Shown: positions 8,661 to 17,965, numbered from the stretch's first letter. The stretch is 64,000 nucleotides of DNA from Bradyrhizobium sp. 200 (GCF_023100945.1 NZ_CP064689.1:1284001-1348000), one strand, 5' to 3'. Program-made: numbers and translations. The notes: generated from the letters alone by a model not told the origin.

Positions 8661-9566
8661 ATGACCGAGTTGAGATTAGGTTTTGCCGGCGTCGGCAAGA
8701 TGGGCGGGCTTATGGCAGCGCGTCTGATCGAGGCCGGTCATCCCTTGACCGTGTTCGATGCGAATGATCTTGCCGCGGAGCTCCTGATCAAGGCCGGCGC
8801 CAGGCGCGCCAGAACTCTGCATGAGCTTGCCGGGCAGGCGGAAATAGTATTTGCCAGCCTGCCGACGCCTGACGTGGTGCGAGAAGTTGCGCTCGGGACA
8901 GGTGGCATTGTGGCGAGCAGCACCACGAAACTGTTCGTCGACCTGTCGACAACCGGACCTAGGGTTGCCCGGATGGTCGCCGAAGGCCTCGCCCTCAAAG
9001 GCATTACTGCCGTGGATTGCCCGGTGAGCGGCGGTCTTTCGGGCGCTCGCAACGGCACGCTCGCACTGATGGTGTCCTGCCCGGCGGCCGCCTACGACCA
9101 ACTCCGGGATCTGCTTACGGTGTTCGGCAAGCCGATCTTCGTCAGCGAGATAGCGGGCGCCGCGCAAACGATGAAGCTCGCCAACAACCTGCTCGCCGCG
9201 TGCGCGATAGCGATTTCATCGGAAGCGTTTGTATTCGGCGTCAAGGGCGGATTGAATCCGGCGACAATGTGCGAGGTGTTCAACGCTAGCAGCGGCAGAA
9301 ATACCGCAACATTGGATAAGTTCCCGCGGTCGGTGCTGCCAGGTACCTTCGATTTCGGCTTCTCGACGGCCTTGGCTTTCAAGGATGTGAAGCTGTGCCT
9401 GGATGAAGCAGAAGCGCTTGGGGTGCCGACACCTGTCGGCAACGCCGTTCGGCAGATTCTCGGGGTCACGCAGGCGATGTTTGGTCCCGAGTCCGATTTC
9501 ACCAGCATGGTGCGTCCATTCGAACAATGGGCTGGCGTGGAGGTGCGCTCTCCGCCCGGAGACTGA
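8661..9566 (+). CDS. NAD(P)-dependent beta-hydroxyacid dehydrogenase (3-hydroxyisobutyrate dehydrogenase family)
   Basis: A 301-residue dehydrogenase. The Rossmann motif GFAGVGKMGGLMAARL begins at residue 6, the substrate signature DCPVSGGLSGARNGT lies near residue 120 and the catalytic lysine is in QTMKLANNLL near residue 172. AGGAG at 8651-8655 favours ATG 8661 (or the adjacent ATG 8658) over an upstream GTG at 8631. The family oxidises 3-hydroxyisobutyrate, tartronate semialdehyde, 6-hydroxynicotinate-type and related beta-hydroxyacids. It closes the intact part of the catabolic operon. Confidence 0.88.
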   Translation: MTELRLGFAGVGKMGGLMAARLIEAGHPLTVFDANDLAAELLIKAGARRARTLHELAGQAEIVFASLPTPDVVREVALGTGGIVASSTTKLFVDLSTTGPRVARMVAEGLALKGITAVDCPVSGGLSGARNGTLALMVSCPAAAYDQLRDLLTVFGKPIFVSEIAGAAQTMKLANNLLAACAIAISSEAFVFGVKGGLNPATMCEVFNASSGRNTATLDKFPRSVLPGTFDFGFSTALAFKDVKLCLDEAEALGVPTPVGNAVRQILGVTQAMFGPESDFTSMVRPFEQWAGVEVRSPPGD

Positions 9567-9719
9567 ACGAGCGCGAAGCCTCTGACCGGAGGGCGCGCAA
9601 GAGCCGACTGTGTCGAGGGTGGTTTTCTCTTCGAGCAGGGGCTTATCGGGGCACGCCGGAGGATGTTGACAGGAGCCGCCGCGCGTCCTGAACCGCGCGC
9701 GCCATCGCTGGTAGCGGCA

Positions 9720-10088
9720 ACAAGGACCGGACAGGTTCGTCATCGAGGAGGGCGCCGTGGAGACTGTTCCCGAAAACATCAGCGCGAACGACCTGATCGC
9801 GGGCCTGCCGCCAGCGCCAAGTTCGGGCTGCGCGCGGTGGCGCAGGCCATGGCGCGCGAACTCGGGCCACAGAATATCCATGTCGCTCACCTGATCATCG
9901 TTCCGGCGTCGACACCGAATGGGTTCGGCAAAGGCGGATCGAGGCGTTGGGGGGTGGATGCGCTGAAAGATCCCGGCGCCTTGATGCCGCCCGCATCGGT
10001 TGCGGACGCCTACTGGCGGCTCTACGACCAGCCGCGCAGCGCCTGGACGTTCGAAATGGAGATCCGGCCGTTCAAGGAGACGTGGTGA
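9720..10088 (+). pseudogene. Decayed short-chain dehydrogenase (C-terminal remnant), fused to a second remnant
   Basis: From about 9810 the frame ending at 10088 reads SAKFGLRAVAQAMARELGP and continues to SAWTFEMEIRPFKETW, which is the C-terminal third of a classical SDR, including the helix after the catalytic Lys position. The SDR N-terminus with its TGxxxGIG motif, and the catalytic Ser/Tyr, are absent upstream. Just before it, in a different frame (9735-9810), the DNA reads FVIEEGAVETVPENI, which resembles an internal segment of GMC/cholesterol-oxidase-like proteins. The stretch is best read as two gene fragments joined by deletion. Non-functional on this reading. Confidence 0.6.
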
Positions 10089-10519
10089 TCCGCGGCGGTA
10101 TCGAGCCGCGCGCGTGAGGTGAATAGGGGAGTCATCATGAATCTGATGGTGCGGACTTGTCGCGGCTCAATCCCGTTCGGGGCCGACGGATCAGAATTTG
10201 CCAAGGGACGGGAATTGTCAAATCCGTAATCGTTGCGTCATGAATGCCGGGTTAGGCTGGCTGAGGCTGATGTCGGCGGCGCCACGAAAGCCGGTCGGAA
10301 GGCGTTTCGAGAAATCCTAAAATTTGTACGAAACAACAGGGCGGGTTCGTACGTTGCGTACCCGCAAGCCCCGTCGGGCTGCAGCTTCCTGCGACATCCA
10401 GATTGCGACTATCCGAATTGTTCCCGGCCCCGCATTGTTGCGCCGTCAGTGCATTCGAAATAGCATCGATTGCGAACTGGCGTGGGCGGGGCAGTAGAAA
10501 TGACACATGAGGCCCTTCA
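10089..10519. other. Gene-poor gap before the exopolysaccharide locus
   Basis: No convincing full gene. A 30-codon frame at 10137-10229 starts with ATG behind GGGGAG, but its product (MNLMVRTCRGSIPFG...) is unrecognised and may be another remnant. An imperfect inverted repeat at 10341-10365 pairs GCGGGT with ACCCGC. The gap separates the catabolic operon debris from the methyltransferase at 10520. Confidence 0.4.
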
Positions 10520-11500
10520 TTGCAGCTTTCTGCCGTCGATCACCCGGTAGCGAATACGGAACCCGCGCACTGGAAAAGGCGCCTTCGCTGCCCTCGCTGT
10601 TCGTCGGCGCTGCGGAACGTGTGGTCAGAGCCGTCCTGTTCCAACCGTGCCTGCGAATATAGCAGGGCCGGGTTTCCCATGATCGGCACGCAACCGGTGC
10701 TGATCGATTTTGCAGCCAGCATTTTTGAGCGCGCAATGTACGAGGCCGAGAGCGGCTCGGCGCTGCAGCGGGACGTCAGCCGCCGTTCCATGGGGTCGCG
10801 GCTGCATCGGCTTACCTTCGGGGGCAATCCGGTTGCCGTCTCCAACAGCACGAAATTCATCGATCTGTTGAAGCGGGAATCGAGACGGCCGGTGGTGCTC
10901 GTGGTCGGCGGCGGGACGATCGGTTCGGGCGCAGACGAGCTCTATCGGGATGATTCCATCGAACTGGTCGGCACCGACGTCTACGCCTCGCCGCATACCG
11001 TGCTGGTGGCGGACGCCCACGGGCTGCCGTTCGAAGACAGCGTGTTCGATGGCGTCTGGGTGCAGGCGGTGCTGGAGCATGTGCTGGAACCCGCAACGGT
11101 CGTTGCCGAGTTGCATCGCGTGCTTCGGCCGGACGGCCTGGTCTATGCGGAGACGCCGTTCATGCAGCAGGTGCACGAGCAGGCCTATGATTTCTCGCGT
11201 TTCACGCAGAGCGGTCACCGCTGGCTGTTCAGGCGATTTTCGGAGATCGGCGCCGGACCGGTCGGCGGCGCCGGCGTGGCGCTCGCATGGTCGATCCGCT
11301 ACTTCTCGCGCGCGCTCGGCGCGGGCAACAAGCTGTCGCGCCTGATCGTGCTGCCGTTCTTCTGGATCAGGTATCTCGATGCGTTCGGCCGCGGCCGGGC
11401 CGCAGCGGATGCCGCCAGCGGCTTCTTCTTTCTCGGGCGCAGGGCCGAGCAGGCGATGGATCCGCACGCCATGCCGGAATATTACAACCGGCAAAAGTGA
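10520..11500 (+). CDS. Class I SAM-dependent methyltransferase with N-terminal zinc-ribbon
   Basis: A protein of up to 326 residues. Residues ~22-45 hold a Trm112-like zinc ribbon (CPRCSS ... CSNRACEY). The methyltransferase fold follows: motif I VLVVGGGTIGSG near residue 128, DAHGLPFEDSVFDGVW and LEHVLEPATVVAELHRVLRP, matching the Methyltransf_11 pattern. The frame's only upstream start is TTG at 10520; it keeps the zinc ribbon but lacks a clear ribosome site, so the start is uncertain. It stands at the edge of the exopolysaccharide locus on the opposite strand to its next neighbours, so a role in sugar methylation is plausible but unproven. Confidence 0.8.
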   Translation: MQLSAVDHPVANTEPAHWKRRLRCPRCSSALRNVWSEPSCSNRACEYSRAGFPMIGTQPVLIDFAASIFERAMYEAESGSALQRDVSRRSMGSRLHRLTFGGNPVAVSNSTKFIDLLKRESRRPVVLVVGGGTIGSGADELYRDDSIELVGTDVYASPHTVLVADAHGLPFEDSVFDGVWVQAVLEHVLEPATVVAELHRVLRPDGLVYAETPFMQQVHEQAYDFSRFTQSGHRWLFRRFSEIGAGPVGGAGVALAWSIRYFSRALGAGNKLSRLIVLPFFWIRYLDAFGRGRAAADAASGFFFLGRRAEQAMDPHAMPEYYNRQK

Positions 11501-11524
11501 GTTTCGACGCGCGGCGCGCAGGCC

Positions 11525-11938
11525 TTACGAAAGGCCCTTGATTTTCTTGCATGGCGTCGACGAGGTCGACGACATCTGTGCGACGCCGGCAACGGAGCGG
11601 ATGGAAAGCTTTTCCTTAGCCGTGATGAAGCGCAGCACGCCACGCGGATAGGCGTCGCAGAACTGCGCAAGCGTGGCGGCCGTTGCCGCAACGCTGTCCT
11701 GCTTGGGGACCACGGCGATGCCGCCATCCCGCAGGATGTACGCGTCCTTCACGTTGGGCATGGCTGACGTCGCGATGCAGCTCTTGAACAGGTCATTGTA
11801 GGCCTGCGGCGTCAGGGATAGGTCTCCGCCCGGAGTGCCCAGGAGATACTCGCGGCTCTTTCGGCAGTTCTCGCTATCCGCCCGCGCCGCACCGGTCGCG
11901 AGCGCCAGCAGCATCGCGGCCGCGACCAATAATTTCAT
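11525..11938 (-). CDS. Small exported protein of unknown function with four cysteines
   Basis: A 137-residue protein starting at the ATG that overlaps the stop of the upstream glycosyltransferase by four bases (ATGA), so the two are translationally coupled. The first 20 residues are a signal peptide (MKLLVAAAMLLALATGAARA, cut before DSENC). The mature part holds four cysteines (25, 54, 94, 130), enough for two disulfides. I recognise no domain; the shape resembles Rap1a/Tai-like immunity or lysozyme-inhibitor-type periplasmic proteins only in size and cysteine count. Its place at the end of the glycosyltransferase operon suggests a periplasmic role with the polymer. Confidence 0.75.
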   Translation of the reverse strand: MKLLVAAAMLLALATGAARADSENCRKSREYLLGTPGGDLSLTPQAYNDLFKSCIATSAMPNVKDAYILRDGGIAVVPKQDSVAATAATLAQFCDAYPRGVLRFITAKEKLSIRSVAGVAQMSSTSSTPCKKIKGLS

Positions 11939-13113
11939 GCCGTCATTCCTGTGGCGCGGTCCGCGGATGCCCGCTTGCCGGCATAGGTCAGACCATAGGT
12001 TGTCGCCGCGCATCGCTCCCATGAAAGGGCGCGGGCATGCGCGGAGACGCCTGCTGCGAGAATGGCACGCAGGCCCCGATCCGCGGCCAGCTCCGCGATC
12101 GCCTGCGATATGCTCTCCACCGACGGCGGCACGAGAATTCCGGTCTCGTCGGCGAGCACGGCGTCAGGGACGCCGCCGACGTCGGTCGCGACACTTGGCA
12201 GGCCGGCGGCTCCGGCCTCGAGATAGACCAGTCCAAATCCCTCCACCCGGCCGGTCGTGTCGGGCAGTCCCGTCAGGCAGAAGAAATCCGAAGCCGTGTA
12301 GAGATCGCGGATGGCCTCGTTGGGCTGCGCGCCGAGGAATCGAATGTCGCATGCGGCCTGGCCGGCAGCCCGTCGCAATTCACCGACATAATCGGCTTCG
12401 CCGTCCGGTCCGATCACAAGCCATGTGATGCGATGGCGCACATCGTCGGGAAGCTGCGACAATGCGGCGAGCGTCAGGTGATGCCCCTTGCGGCGCGTGA
12501 TCCGCGCGACCGTGATCATCACTACCCGCTCTTCCGGCAGACGATAGGTCAGCCGCACCTCGCGGCGTTTCCTTGGCGCGCCGAACCAGAATTCCGACAC
12601 GCCTAGATTGATCGCGCTGATCCGGCGCGGGTCGACGGCAAACCGCTCGCGGAACAGCGTCTCGGTGAAGCGGCTGTTGGCGACGACCTCGGTCCGCGGC
12701 CCGAACACGCCGGCGCCGCGGATCGCCATGCGCTTCAGCGGCGTCTGCGCCTCGTTGATCTCGGTGCCATGCACGGTCATCAATACCCGCGCCGGCGTCC
12801 GCCACCTGGAAAGCGCCACTGGAATGAAGAACGGCCAATCGGCGGCATGAACCACATCGTACCGGTCGCCGCGGACGCCGCGGCGCGCCAGCATGATCTT
12901 GCTCGGCAGCTCGCGCATGGAGTGGAGGCCGCCGCGAAACCGAACGACGTCGAAAGGCAGGGCTTGGTCGTCGTGGATCTGCCGCGCGTAATCGGGTGCC
13001 ACCACGGTGACCTTTGCGCCGAGCCGGCTGGCAGCCGCCGCAATTTCGCAGGCATAGGTCCCAATACCTCCCATCGCGGGGGCGAACTCGCTGGTCAACA
13101 GAAGGATGTTCAA
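11935..13113 (-). CDS. Glycosyltransferase family 4
   Basis: A 392-residue GT-B enzyme from a TTG at 13113, preceded by GGAGG at seven bases; upstream codons in the frame overlap the previous gene and lack family sequence. The N-terminus ILLLTSEFAPAMGGIGTYA is the GT4 acceptor-side start, and the donor-side EX7E motif is EGFGLVYLEAGAAGLP near residue 300, followed by ATDVGGVPDAV. It would add one sugar to the lipid-linked repeat unit at the cytoplasmic face. The gene lies 13 bases after the preceding glycosyltransferase and overlaps the small exported protein downstream. Confidence 0.9.
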   Translation of the reverse strand: MNILLLTSEFAPAMGGIGTYACEIAAAASRLGAKVTVVAPDYARQIHDDQALPFDVVRFRGGLHSMRELPSKIMLARRGVRGDRYDVVHAADWPFFIPVALSRWRTPARVLMTVHGTEINEAQTPLKRMAIRGAGVFGPRTEVVANSRFTETLFRERFAVDPRRISAINLGVSEFWFGAPRKRREVRLTYRLPEERVVMITVARITRRKGHHLTLAALSQLPDDVRHRITWLVIGPDGEADYVGELRRAAGQAACDIRFLGAQPNEAIRDLYTASDFFCLTGLPDTTGRVEGFGLVYLEAGAAGLPSVATDVGGVPDAVLADETGILVPPSVESISQAIAELAADRGLRAILAAGVSAHARALSWERCAATTYGLTYAGKRASADRATGMTA

Positions 13114-13126
13114 CCCGGCGCCTCCA

Positions 13127-14401
13127 TTAGGTCGGCGCCGCGGCGGCAAGGCCGCGCGCATCCTGAATTTCCTGATGATAACGGAACACCCGCGCGAGCT
13201 GGGTGCCGGGGGTAAATGCGCTGATGGAGTCGGCGATCTCTACCGGGTTCATCGCGCCTGCTTCGATGGCATTGCGAACATCGACGAACCGCTGGGCCAG
13301 CGTATCGGCCATGTCGTCGCGATCTCCGCTGCGCGCCACCAGATAGCCGCTGACGCCAGAGTGGATCACGGGTTCGAGCTGCGGCAGGTGCATGGCGACG
13401 ACGGGGCGGCCCACCGCCAGCGTCTCGAGCACGCAACGCGGCATGCCTTCGAACTCCGATGTCAGGATGCCGGCATGTGCGCCTGCCAGGGTCTCCGCCA
13501 TTCCCGCGGCATCCTTGAAGCCGTGGCGCACGGTAATGTCCTCGATAGCTGCGAATTCCTCGAACCGGTGCGGATCGCTGGTGCCGATATAGTGAAACCT
13601 GACATCGCCGTTCAATCGCTGCCGCAGGCGATCGATGGTGCGGAACATCAGCGGCGGATCCTTGAATTCATCGAGCCGGCCGGCGAACACGATCTGGAAC
13701 GGTGAAGAGTTCAGCGGCCAGAGTTGCGGCTTGAAGATATCCGTATTGACCCACGTCCAGAGCGTGTCGATCTTGTCCTTGCGGCGCGGATAGGTCTGCT
13801 GCAACCGTTCGGTGATGAACGGATTGACGCAAAGGAATTTTTCGCTCATGGCGACGGCGAACCGTTCGCCGGTATTGTGGACGAAGGCGTATTTCCGCAG
13901 CAGCGAATCCATCTGCAATTTCGGCGCGCCCTCGCCGTGAAGCATCTGCACGAATGGCAGCCGCAGGATCGCCGGCAGCCACGAAAACTCGACGCGCCGC
14001 AGATCGACCGAACATCGCCTGGCGCGGATCAGCCTTGCGATCGTGCCGAAGTGGCGGAGCAGTGCCATAAAGAACTGGCCGGTCAGCGACGTGCGGATCG
14101 TGCGGGCCGCTTCGCGCGCCTGCTGGTCCGAATAGTGAAGGATAGGCAGGAAGTCGAAGCCGCGGCCGCGGAACGTCAGCCGGTGAAGCCGTCCCAGCTC
14201 CAGCTCGCCCGTCGAGTCCACGCCGATGAAGAGGATGTCGGTGTCAACAGGATGAAACGTGATGAAGTCGCGGATGTATGTTTCGAGACCGCCGACCTTT
14301 TGGCCGCGCGGATCGAATGGATGGATCAGGCAGATCTGGTAACGCGGCTTGATCCGGTTGGCATTTCGCGCGCGCAGCGCCAGGGTCAATGTTGAAGTCA
14401 T
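13127..14401 (-). CDS. Glycosyltransferase, GT4-like
   Basis: A 424-residue GT-B protein. The ATG at 14401 overlaps the stop of the WecG/TagA gene (ATGA). The long open frame continues upstream but that part is the shadow of the neighbour. The N-terminal ICLIHPFDPRGQKVGGLETY carries the Gly-Gly loop of GT4 enzymes, and the donor motif is SEFEGMPRCVLETLAVGRPVVA near residue 325. Middle part QIVFAGRLDEFKDPPLM is the usual start of the C-terminal Rossmann domain. Role: one of four transferases building the repeat unit. Confidence 0.9.
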   Translation of the reverse strand: MTSTLTLALRARNANRIKPRYQICLIHPFDPRGQKVGGLETYIRDFITFHPVDTDILFIGVDSTGELELGRLHRLTFRGRGFDFLPILHYSDQQAREAARTIRTSLTGQFFMALLRHFGTIARLIRARRCSVDLRRVEFSWLPAILRLPFVQMLHGEGAPKLQMDSLLRKYAFVHNTGERFAVAMSEKFLCVNPFITERLQQTYPRRKDKIDTLWTWVNTDIFKPQLWPLNSSPFQIVFAGRLDEFKDPPLMFRTIDRLRQRLNGDVRFHYIGTSDPHRFEEFAAIEDITVRHGFKDAAGMAETLAGAHAGILTSEFEGMPRCVLETLAVGRPVVAMHLPQLEPVIHSGVSGYLVARSGDRDDMADTLAQRFVDVRNAIEAGAMNPVEIADSISAFTPGTQLARVFRYHQEIQDARGLAAAAPT

Positions 14402-15192
14402 GCTGCTTTCCTCATGCGTGCCTGGACGATTTGCGGAATGGTTCGCGCAACGAGGCGCGGAACCACGCTCATGCATCTGACATAGCGGGGACCGAGCCGG
14501 CGCGGCTCGCGCAGCATGCGCCAGGCCCATTCCAGCCCAGCCTTGCGCGCAATGGACGGTGCGCGGTTTTGTGTGCCGGCGATGAAATCGAGGGCGGCCC
14601 CGATGCACAGCACGCCGGTTCCATTCAGCTCGTCGAGGCATCGTGCCGCGAACAGTTCCTGTCGCGGCGCGCCCAGTGCGACGAAGCAGAGCCTGGCGCC
14701 TGAGGCACGAATACGCTCGATCGCAGCATCGGCTTCGCTGGAATACGGATCGAACCCCGGCCCCGGCGCAAGGCAGCCCGCGATCTGCAATCCCTGGAAT
14801 CGTTCCGACAGCCGCCGCGCCGTCTCTTCCAGCGTGAGGTCGTTCGCGCCGAACAGAAACACCGGGAGGCCTTTCCTTCGCGCTTCCGCACAGATTGGTT
14901 CGACGAGATCGGCGCCTGTGGTTCGCTCGATGCGCGTGCCCATGAGGCGGCTCAGCACGACGATGGGGAACCCGTCGGCTGTGACAAATCGGGCACGGCG
15001 ATAGGCGGCGCGAAAGTTCGCATGTTGCTGCAATTGAACAACGTGATCGAGATTGAGCGTGCAGACGCTGAAGTTGCCACCATGCTGCGCGGCCGACACG
15101 ATCGACGAGACGGCTTCTGGAAGCGATGGAACGTTGATGGTGATGCCGTCGACAGTGAGGCGCGGCTGCAACGATGCTGGCGGTTCCGCCAT
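14398..15192 (-). CDS. WecG/TagA/CpsF-family glycosyltransferase (GT26)
   Basis: A 264-residue protein from the ATG at 15192, which has AGGAG six bases upstream; an ATG at 15231 lacks one. Family motifs are clear: TLNLDHVVQLQ near residue 50, the RARFVTADGFPIV segment containing the catalytic aspartate, and the VALGAPRQELF motif near residue 175. Members transfer ManNAcA, ManNAc or glucose-type residues to lipid-linked acceptors; in exopolysaccharide loci (GumM-like) they act mid-chain. First gene of a three-transferase, four-gene coupled operon. Confidence 0.92.
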   Translation of the reverse strand: MAEPPASLQPRLTVDGITINVPSLPEAVSSIVSAAQHGGNFSVCTLNLDHVVQLQQHANFRAAYRRARFVTADGFPIVVLSRLMGTRIERTTGADLVEPICAEARRKGLPVFLFGANDLTLEETARRLSERFQGLQIAGCLAPGPGFDPYSSEADAAIERIRASGARLCFVALGAPRQELFAARCLDELNGTGVLCIGAALDFIAGTQNRAPSIARKAGLEWAWRMLREPRRLGPRYVRCMSVVPRLVARTIPQIVQARMRKAA

Positions 15193-15395
15193 GTCGGTCT
15201 CCTGATGATGATTTGATCGAGACGCATTCACGCTGGACTATCGACATGCCCGTTGCTTCGTGACGGGAACTGCGCGCCGAAAATTCTCTCGACCAGCATC
15301 GTCACGAAATCGAACTAATGCGACGCAACGATGGCGATGTCGCATTGCGAACGGAAAGACGCGGCGACGAAGCAATCACAGGATGGAGATCAGCT
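15193..15395. promoter_or_regulatory. Divergent intergenic region between GT26 and GH10 genes
   Basis: About 200 bases separating two divergently read genes; promoters for both must lie here or nearby. No clear -35/-10 or operator could be singled out. Short open frames crossing it are not gene-like. Confidence 0.35.
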
Positions 15396-16496
15396 ATGCA
15401 GCAGTGGTCGAGGCGAAACGCGCTCGCTCTCATCGCAGGAGCGAGTGTCGCATCGTACGAAAATAGAGCACTCGCTGCGCAGCCCGCGCAGAGTCTCGGT
15501 GCCATCGCAGCCCGCAACGGGATCGTGTTCGGCGCGGCGGCAGGTCCTGTCATCGACAAGGATCATGCCTATCGCGAGCTCTATCAGACGCAGACGCGCA
15601 TCGTTACGACCGATATTGCGATGAAGATGGGAACCATCGCGCCGCAGCCTGGGCCGAAGCGATTCGAAAGCGCGGACCGGTTGCTGAAATTTTGTGCAGG
15701 CAACAACATTCCGATGCGGGGTCATTGCTTGATCTGGAACGAGTGGGTTCCGCAATGGATCAGGAACCTGAGCGGCTCCGAACGTGAGAAGTTTTTCGAT
15801 TCCTATATCGAGGAAGTGGCTGCCCGCTATGTCGGCAAGCTGCACTCATGGGATGTCGTCAACGAGCCGTTCTGGCCTGGACACAAGGCGCCCGGCGGTT
15901 ACCGGCTCGGCCCATGGTACGACACGTTCGGTACGGGGTACGTGCGCCGCGCCTTTGAGCGCGTGGCGATGGTCGACCGGAAGACCAAAATGGTTCTCAA
16001 CGAGGCGCAGAGCGAGCGCGACGATGACGTCGGCCTCGCGGTTCGCCGCGGCTTGCTGCAACTAGTCGACGAATTGAAACACGCCGGCGTGCCGCTGCAT
16101 GCCGTCGGGTTGCAAAGTCATCTGCAGCCCCGGTATCCGCACGACCCAGGACGCTTCGCCGAATTTCTTCACGCGCTCGCCGATCGTGGCGTCGAAATCT
16201 ACCTGACCGAGTTCGACGTGCGCGATGACACGTTTCCGGATGACATCGCGGCGCGCGATGCCATGATCGCCGAGACCGCCGAGAAGTACCTGAACAACGC
16301 GCTGCGTGTTCCGGCGGTCAAGGTGGTGATTGCCTGGGAACTTGCCGATAACTACTCGTTCTATACCGATGCGGCGAAGAAGAAGGATCCCCTCGCGCAG
16401 CGGCTGCCGCGGCCGCTGCCGTTCGATTCATCGATGCAGAAGAAGCCGCTCTGGTTCGCGATGGCGCGCGCGTTCGAGAATGCCAGGAAGTCCTAG
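15396..16496 (+). CDS. Glycoside hydrolase family 10 (endo-1,4-beta-xylanase-like), Tat-exported
   Basis: A 366-residue GH10 enzyme. The ATG at 15396 follows a GGAG site and gives a twin-arginine-like leader (WSRRNALALIAGASVA). The acid/base glutamate is E157 in WDVVNEPFW and the nucleophile is E272 in YLTEFDV; the GH10 segment GHCLIWNEWVPQW near residue 110 is also present. It has a catalytic domain only, with no carbohydrate-binding module. It is embedded between exopolysaccharide assembly genes, so the natural substrate is more likely the polymer's beta-1,4 backbone or a lipid-linked side product than plant xylan; that is inference. A role in chain-length trimming, like rhizobial EPS glycanases, would fit. 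Confidence 0.9.
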   Translation: MQQWSRRNALALIAGASVASYENRALAAQPAQSLGAIAARNGIVFGAAAGPVIDKDHAYRELYQTQTRIVTTDIAMKMGTIAPQPGPKRFESADRLLKFCAGNNIPMRGHCLIWNEWVPQWIRNLSGSEREKFFDSYIEEVAARYVGKLHSWDVVNEPFWPGHKAPGGYRLGPWYDTFGTGYVRRAFERVAMVDRKTKMVLNEAQSERDDDVGLAVRRGLLQLVDELKHAGVPLHAVGLQSHLQPRYPHDPGRFAEFLHALADRGVEIYLTEFDVRDDTFPDDIAARDAMIAETAEKYLNNALRVPAVKVVIAWELADNYSFYTDAAKKKDPLAQRLPRPLPFDSSMQKKPLWFAMARAFENARKS

Positions 16497-16522
16497 GCGT
16501 CAATCGTATCGAATGAATGCGC

Positions 16523-17962
16523 TCATGCCCCCGAATGTTGGGGGCGTGGGCGGAGTATCCGTACCAGCGTTGGCGCGTAGAGCAGGGCGAGCGCTGCGAA
16601 ATAGACCGCGGCGCCTGCCGCGACATGGGCCGCCAGCACGGCAATGCTGCGCGCCTCCGGGAAGATCCGCAGCAACGCCGCCATCGCAATCGTGGCCAGT
16701 GCGATGCGCACGAGATGGCTGACCGGAAGGCGAAGGCCAAATCTGGTAAACCCGATCGAGAAACTGACGGTGGCGGCGGCCGTGGCCGCCAGCACCGTGG
16801 CCCCGGCTGCGCCTGTGAGCCCCCAATGCGGCAAGAACAGAGCGCTCAGCACGACGGTCGTCGACGCGTCGATCGCCGCAATGGCCATCATCCAGCGTGT
16901 GCGGTTCTGCAGCAGAAACACCTGGTCGCCGAAATGGGCGCGCAGGTTGCGGATCGCGCCGGCGAGCGTGGAGAGCGGCAGAACGGCAAGCGTCACCGCC
17001 TGGAACGGCGCGGCGATCAGCAGATGCACGATCTCTGTTCTCAGCATGAATATGCCGGCGAGGCTCGGCGCCAGGATCGCGACGAGCAGCGCGCTGTTGG
17101 CGGCAAGCTGGCGCATGCCGGCCTGGCTGCCTTCCTGCTCCATGCTCTTGACCGCCAGCGGAAACGCGGCGGCCGTCACCAGCATGGCTGCGACCGCCGC
17201 GGCGCGCTGGCCGAGGCCGTAACCGACCGCGAACAGCCCGGCTGCGGCCACGCCCGACATCTGGTTGACGATGAAGCGCGACGCATTGAGGCCGACCCAG
17301 CCAAGCGCGCCGCCGATGATCAGCGGAATGCCGTAGCGCAGCGCGTGTGCGACAACCTCCCGGTCGATCGGCCAAAGGCGGTAGCCGCAGCGGAGTGTGG
17401 GCAGCACGATCAGCGCCGCGGTCAGTTGTGCCGCGGCGTATCCCGCAAGCGGCCATTCCGCCGATTGGCCGAACCATCTGATCAGCACCAGGCCGGCGAC
17501 AAATCCGACCGACGGCCCGAATACCTGCTGGATCGTGTAGACCCGGATCTGCTGCTGCGCGCGGGCGCGCTCGCCGATGTAGAGGTTGAGCGACCGGGTC
17601 ATCACATAGGCGACGGCGGCAAGAAGAAGGCCCGTTCTGGCGCCGGGCGCAATGACCAGAAGCAGGATTCCGATGACGGCCGCGCTCTGTAGCGCAACGG
17701 ATATCAGCAGAACCGCGTTTTCGGTGCGGTAGAAGCGTGGCACGTCGTTGGCGTCCTGGTAGCGTCCAAGGAAGCGCAGCGCATATTGCGACCACCAGGC
17801 GAGAAAGCCGATCTGCAGCAATTCGTGCGTGGCGGTGATCAGCGTGATGATTCCAAGCGTGTGCTCGTCGACGACATGCGTCCATACGATCATCGCCAGA
17901 AGCTGGAACAGCGGTCCGACGAATTGCGCGGGCAGGTACAGCAAGGTGTGTTTCAGCAGCAT
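16523..17962 (-). CDS. Wzx-type polysaccharide flippase (MOP superfamily)
   Basis: A 479-residue membrane protein with about 12-14 hydrophobic segments spaced as in PST/Wzx transporters. The N-terminus (KHTLLYLPAQFVGPLFQLLA) and the middle GIPLIIGGALGWVGLNASRFIVN match lipopolysaccharide biosynthesis flippases. It would move the lipid-linked repeat unit across the inner membrane to the Wzy-like polymerase. Only three bases separate it from the upstream acyltransferase gene, with GGGGG ahead of the ATG as a likely ribosome site. Very high GC gives a long open shadow frame on the same strand, which is not a gene. Confidence 0.88.
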   Translation of the reverse strand: MLLKHTLLYLPAQFVGPLFQLLAMIVWTHVVDEHTLGIITLITATHELLQIGFLAWWSQYALRFLGRYQDANDVPRFYRTENAVLLISVALQSAAVIGILLLVIAPGARTGLLLAAVAYVMTRSLNLYIGERARAQQQIRVYTIQQVFGPSVGFVAGLVLIRWFGQSAEWPLAGYAAAQLTAALIVLPTLRCGYRLWPIDREVVAHALRYGIPLIIGGALGWVGLNASRFIVNQMSGVAAAGLFAVGYGLGQRAAAVAAMLVTAAAFPLAVKSMEQEGSQAGMRQLAANSALLVAILAPSLAGIFMLRTEIVHLLIAAPFQAVTLAVLPLSTLAGAIRNLRAHFGDQVFLLQNRTRWMMAIAAIDASTTVVLSALFLPHWGLTGAAGATVLAATAAATVSFSIGFTRFGLRLPVSHLVRIALATIAMAALLRIFPEARSIAVLAAHVAAGAAVYFAALALLYAPTLVRILRPRPQHSGA

Positions 17963-17965
17963 CGC

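Noticed and set aside
13127..15247. 706-codon open frame covering the GT4-like gene and far upstream
   Set aside because: The upstream two-fifths is the shadow of the GT26 gene; the real start is ATG 14401 with an ATGA overlap.
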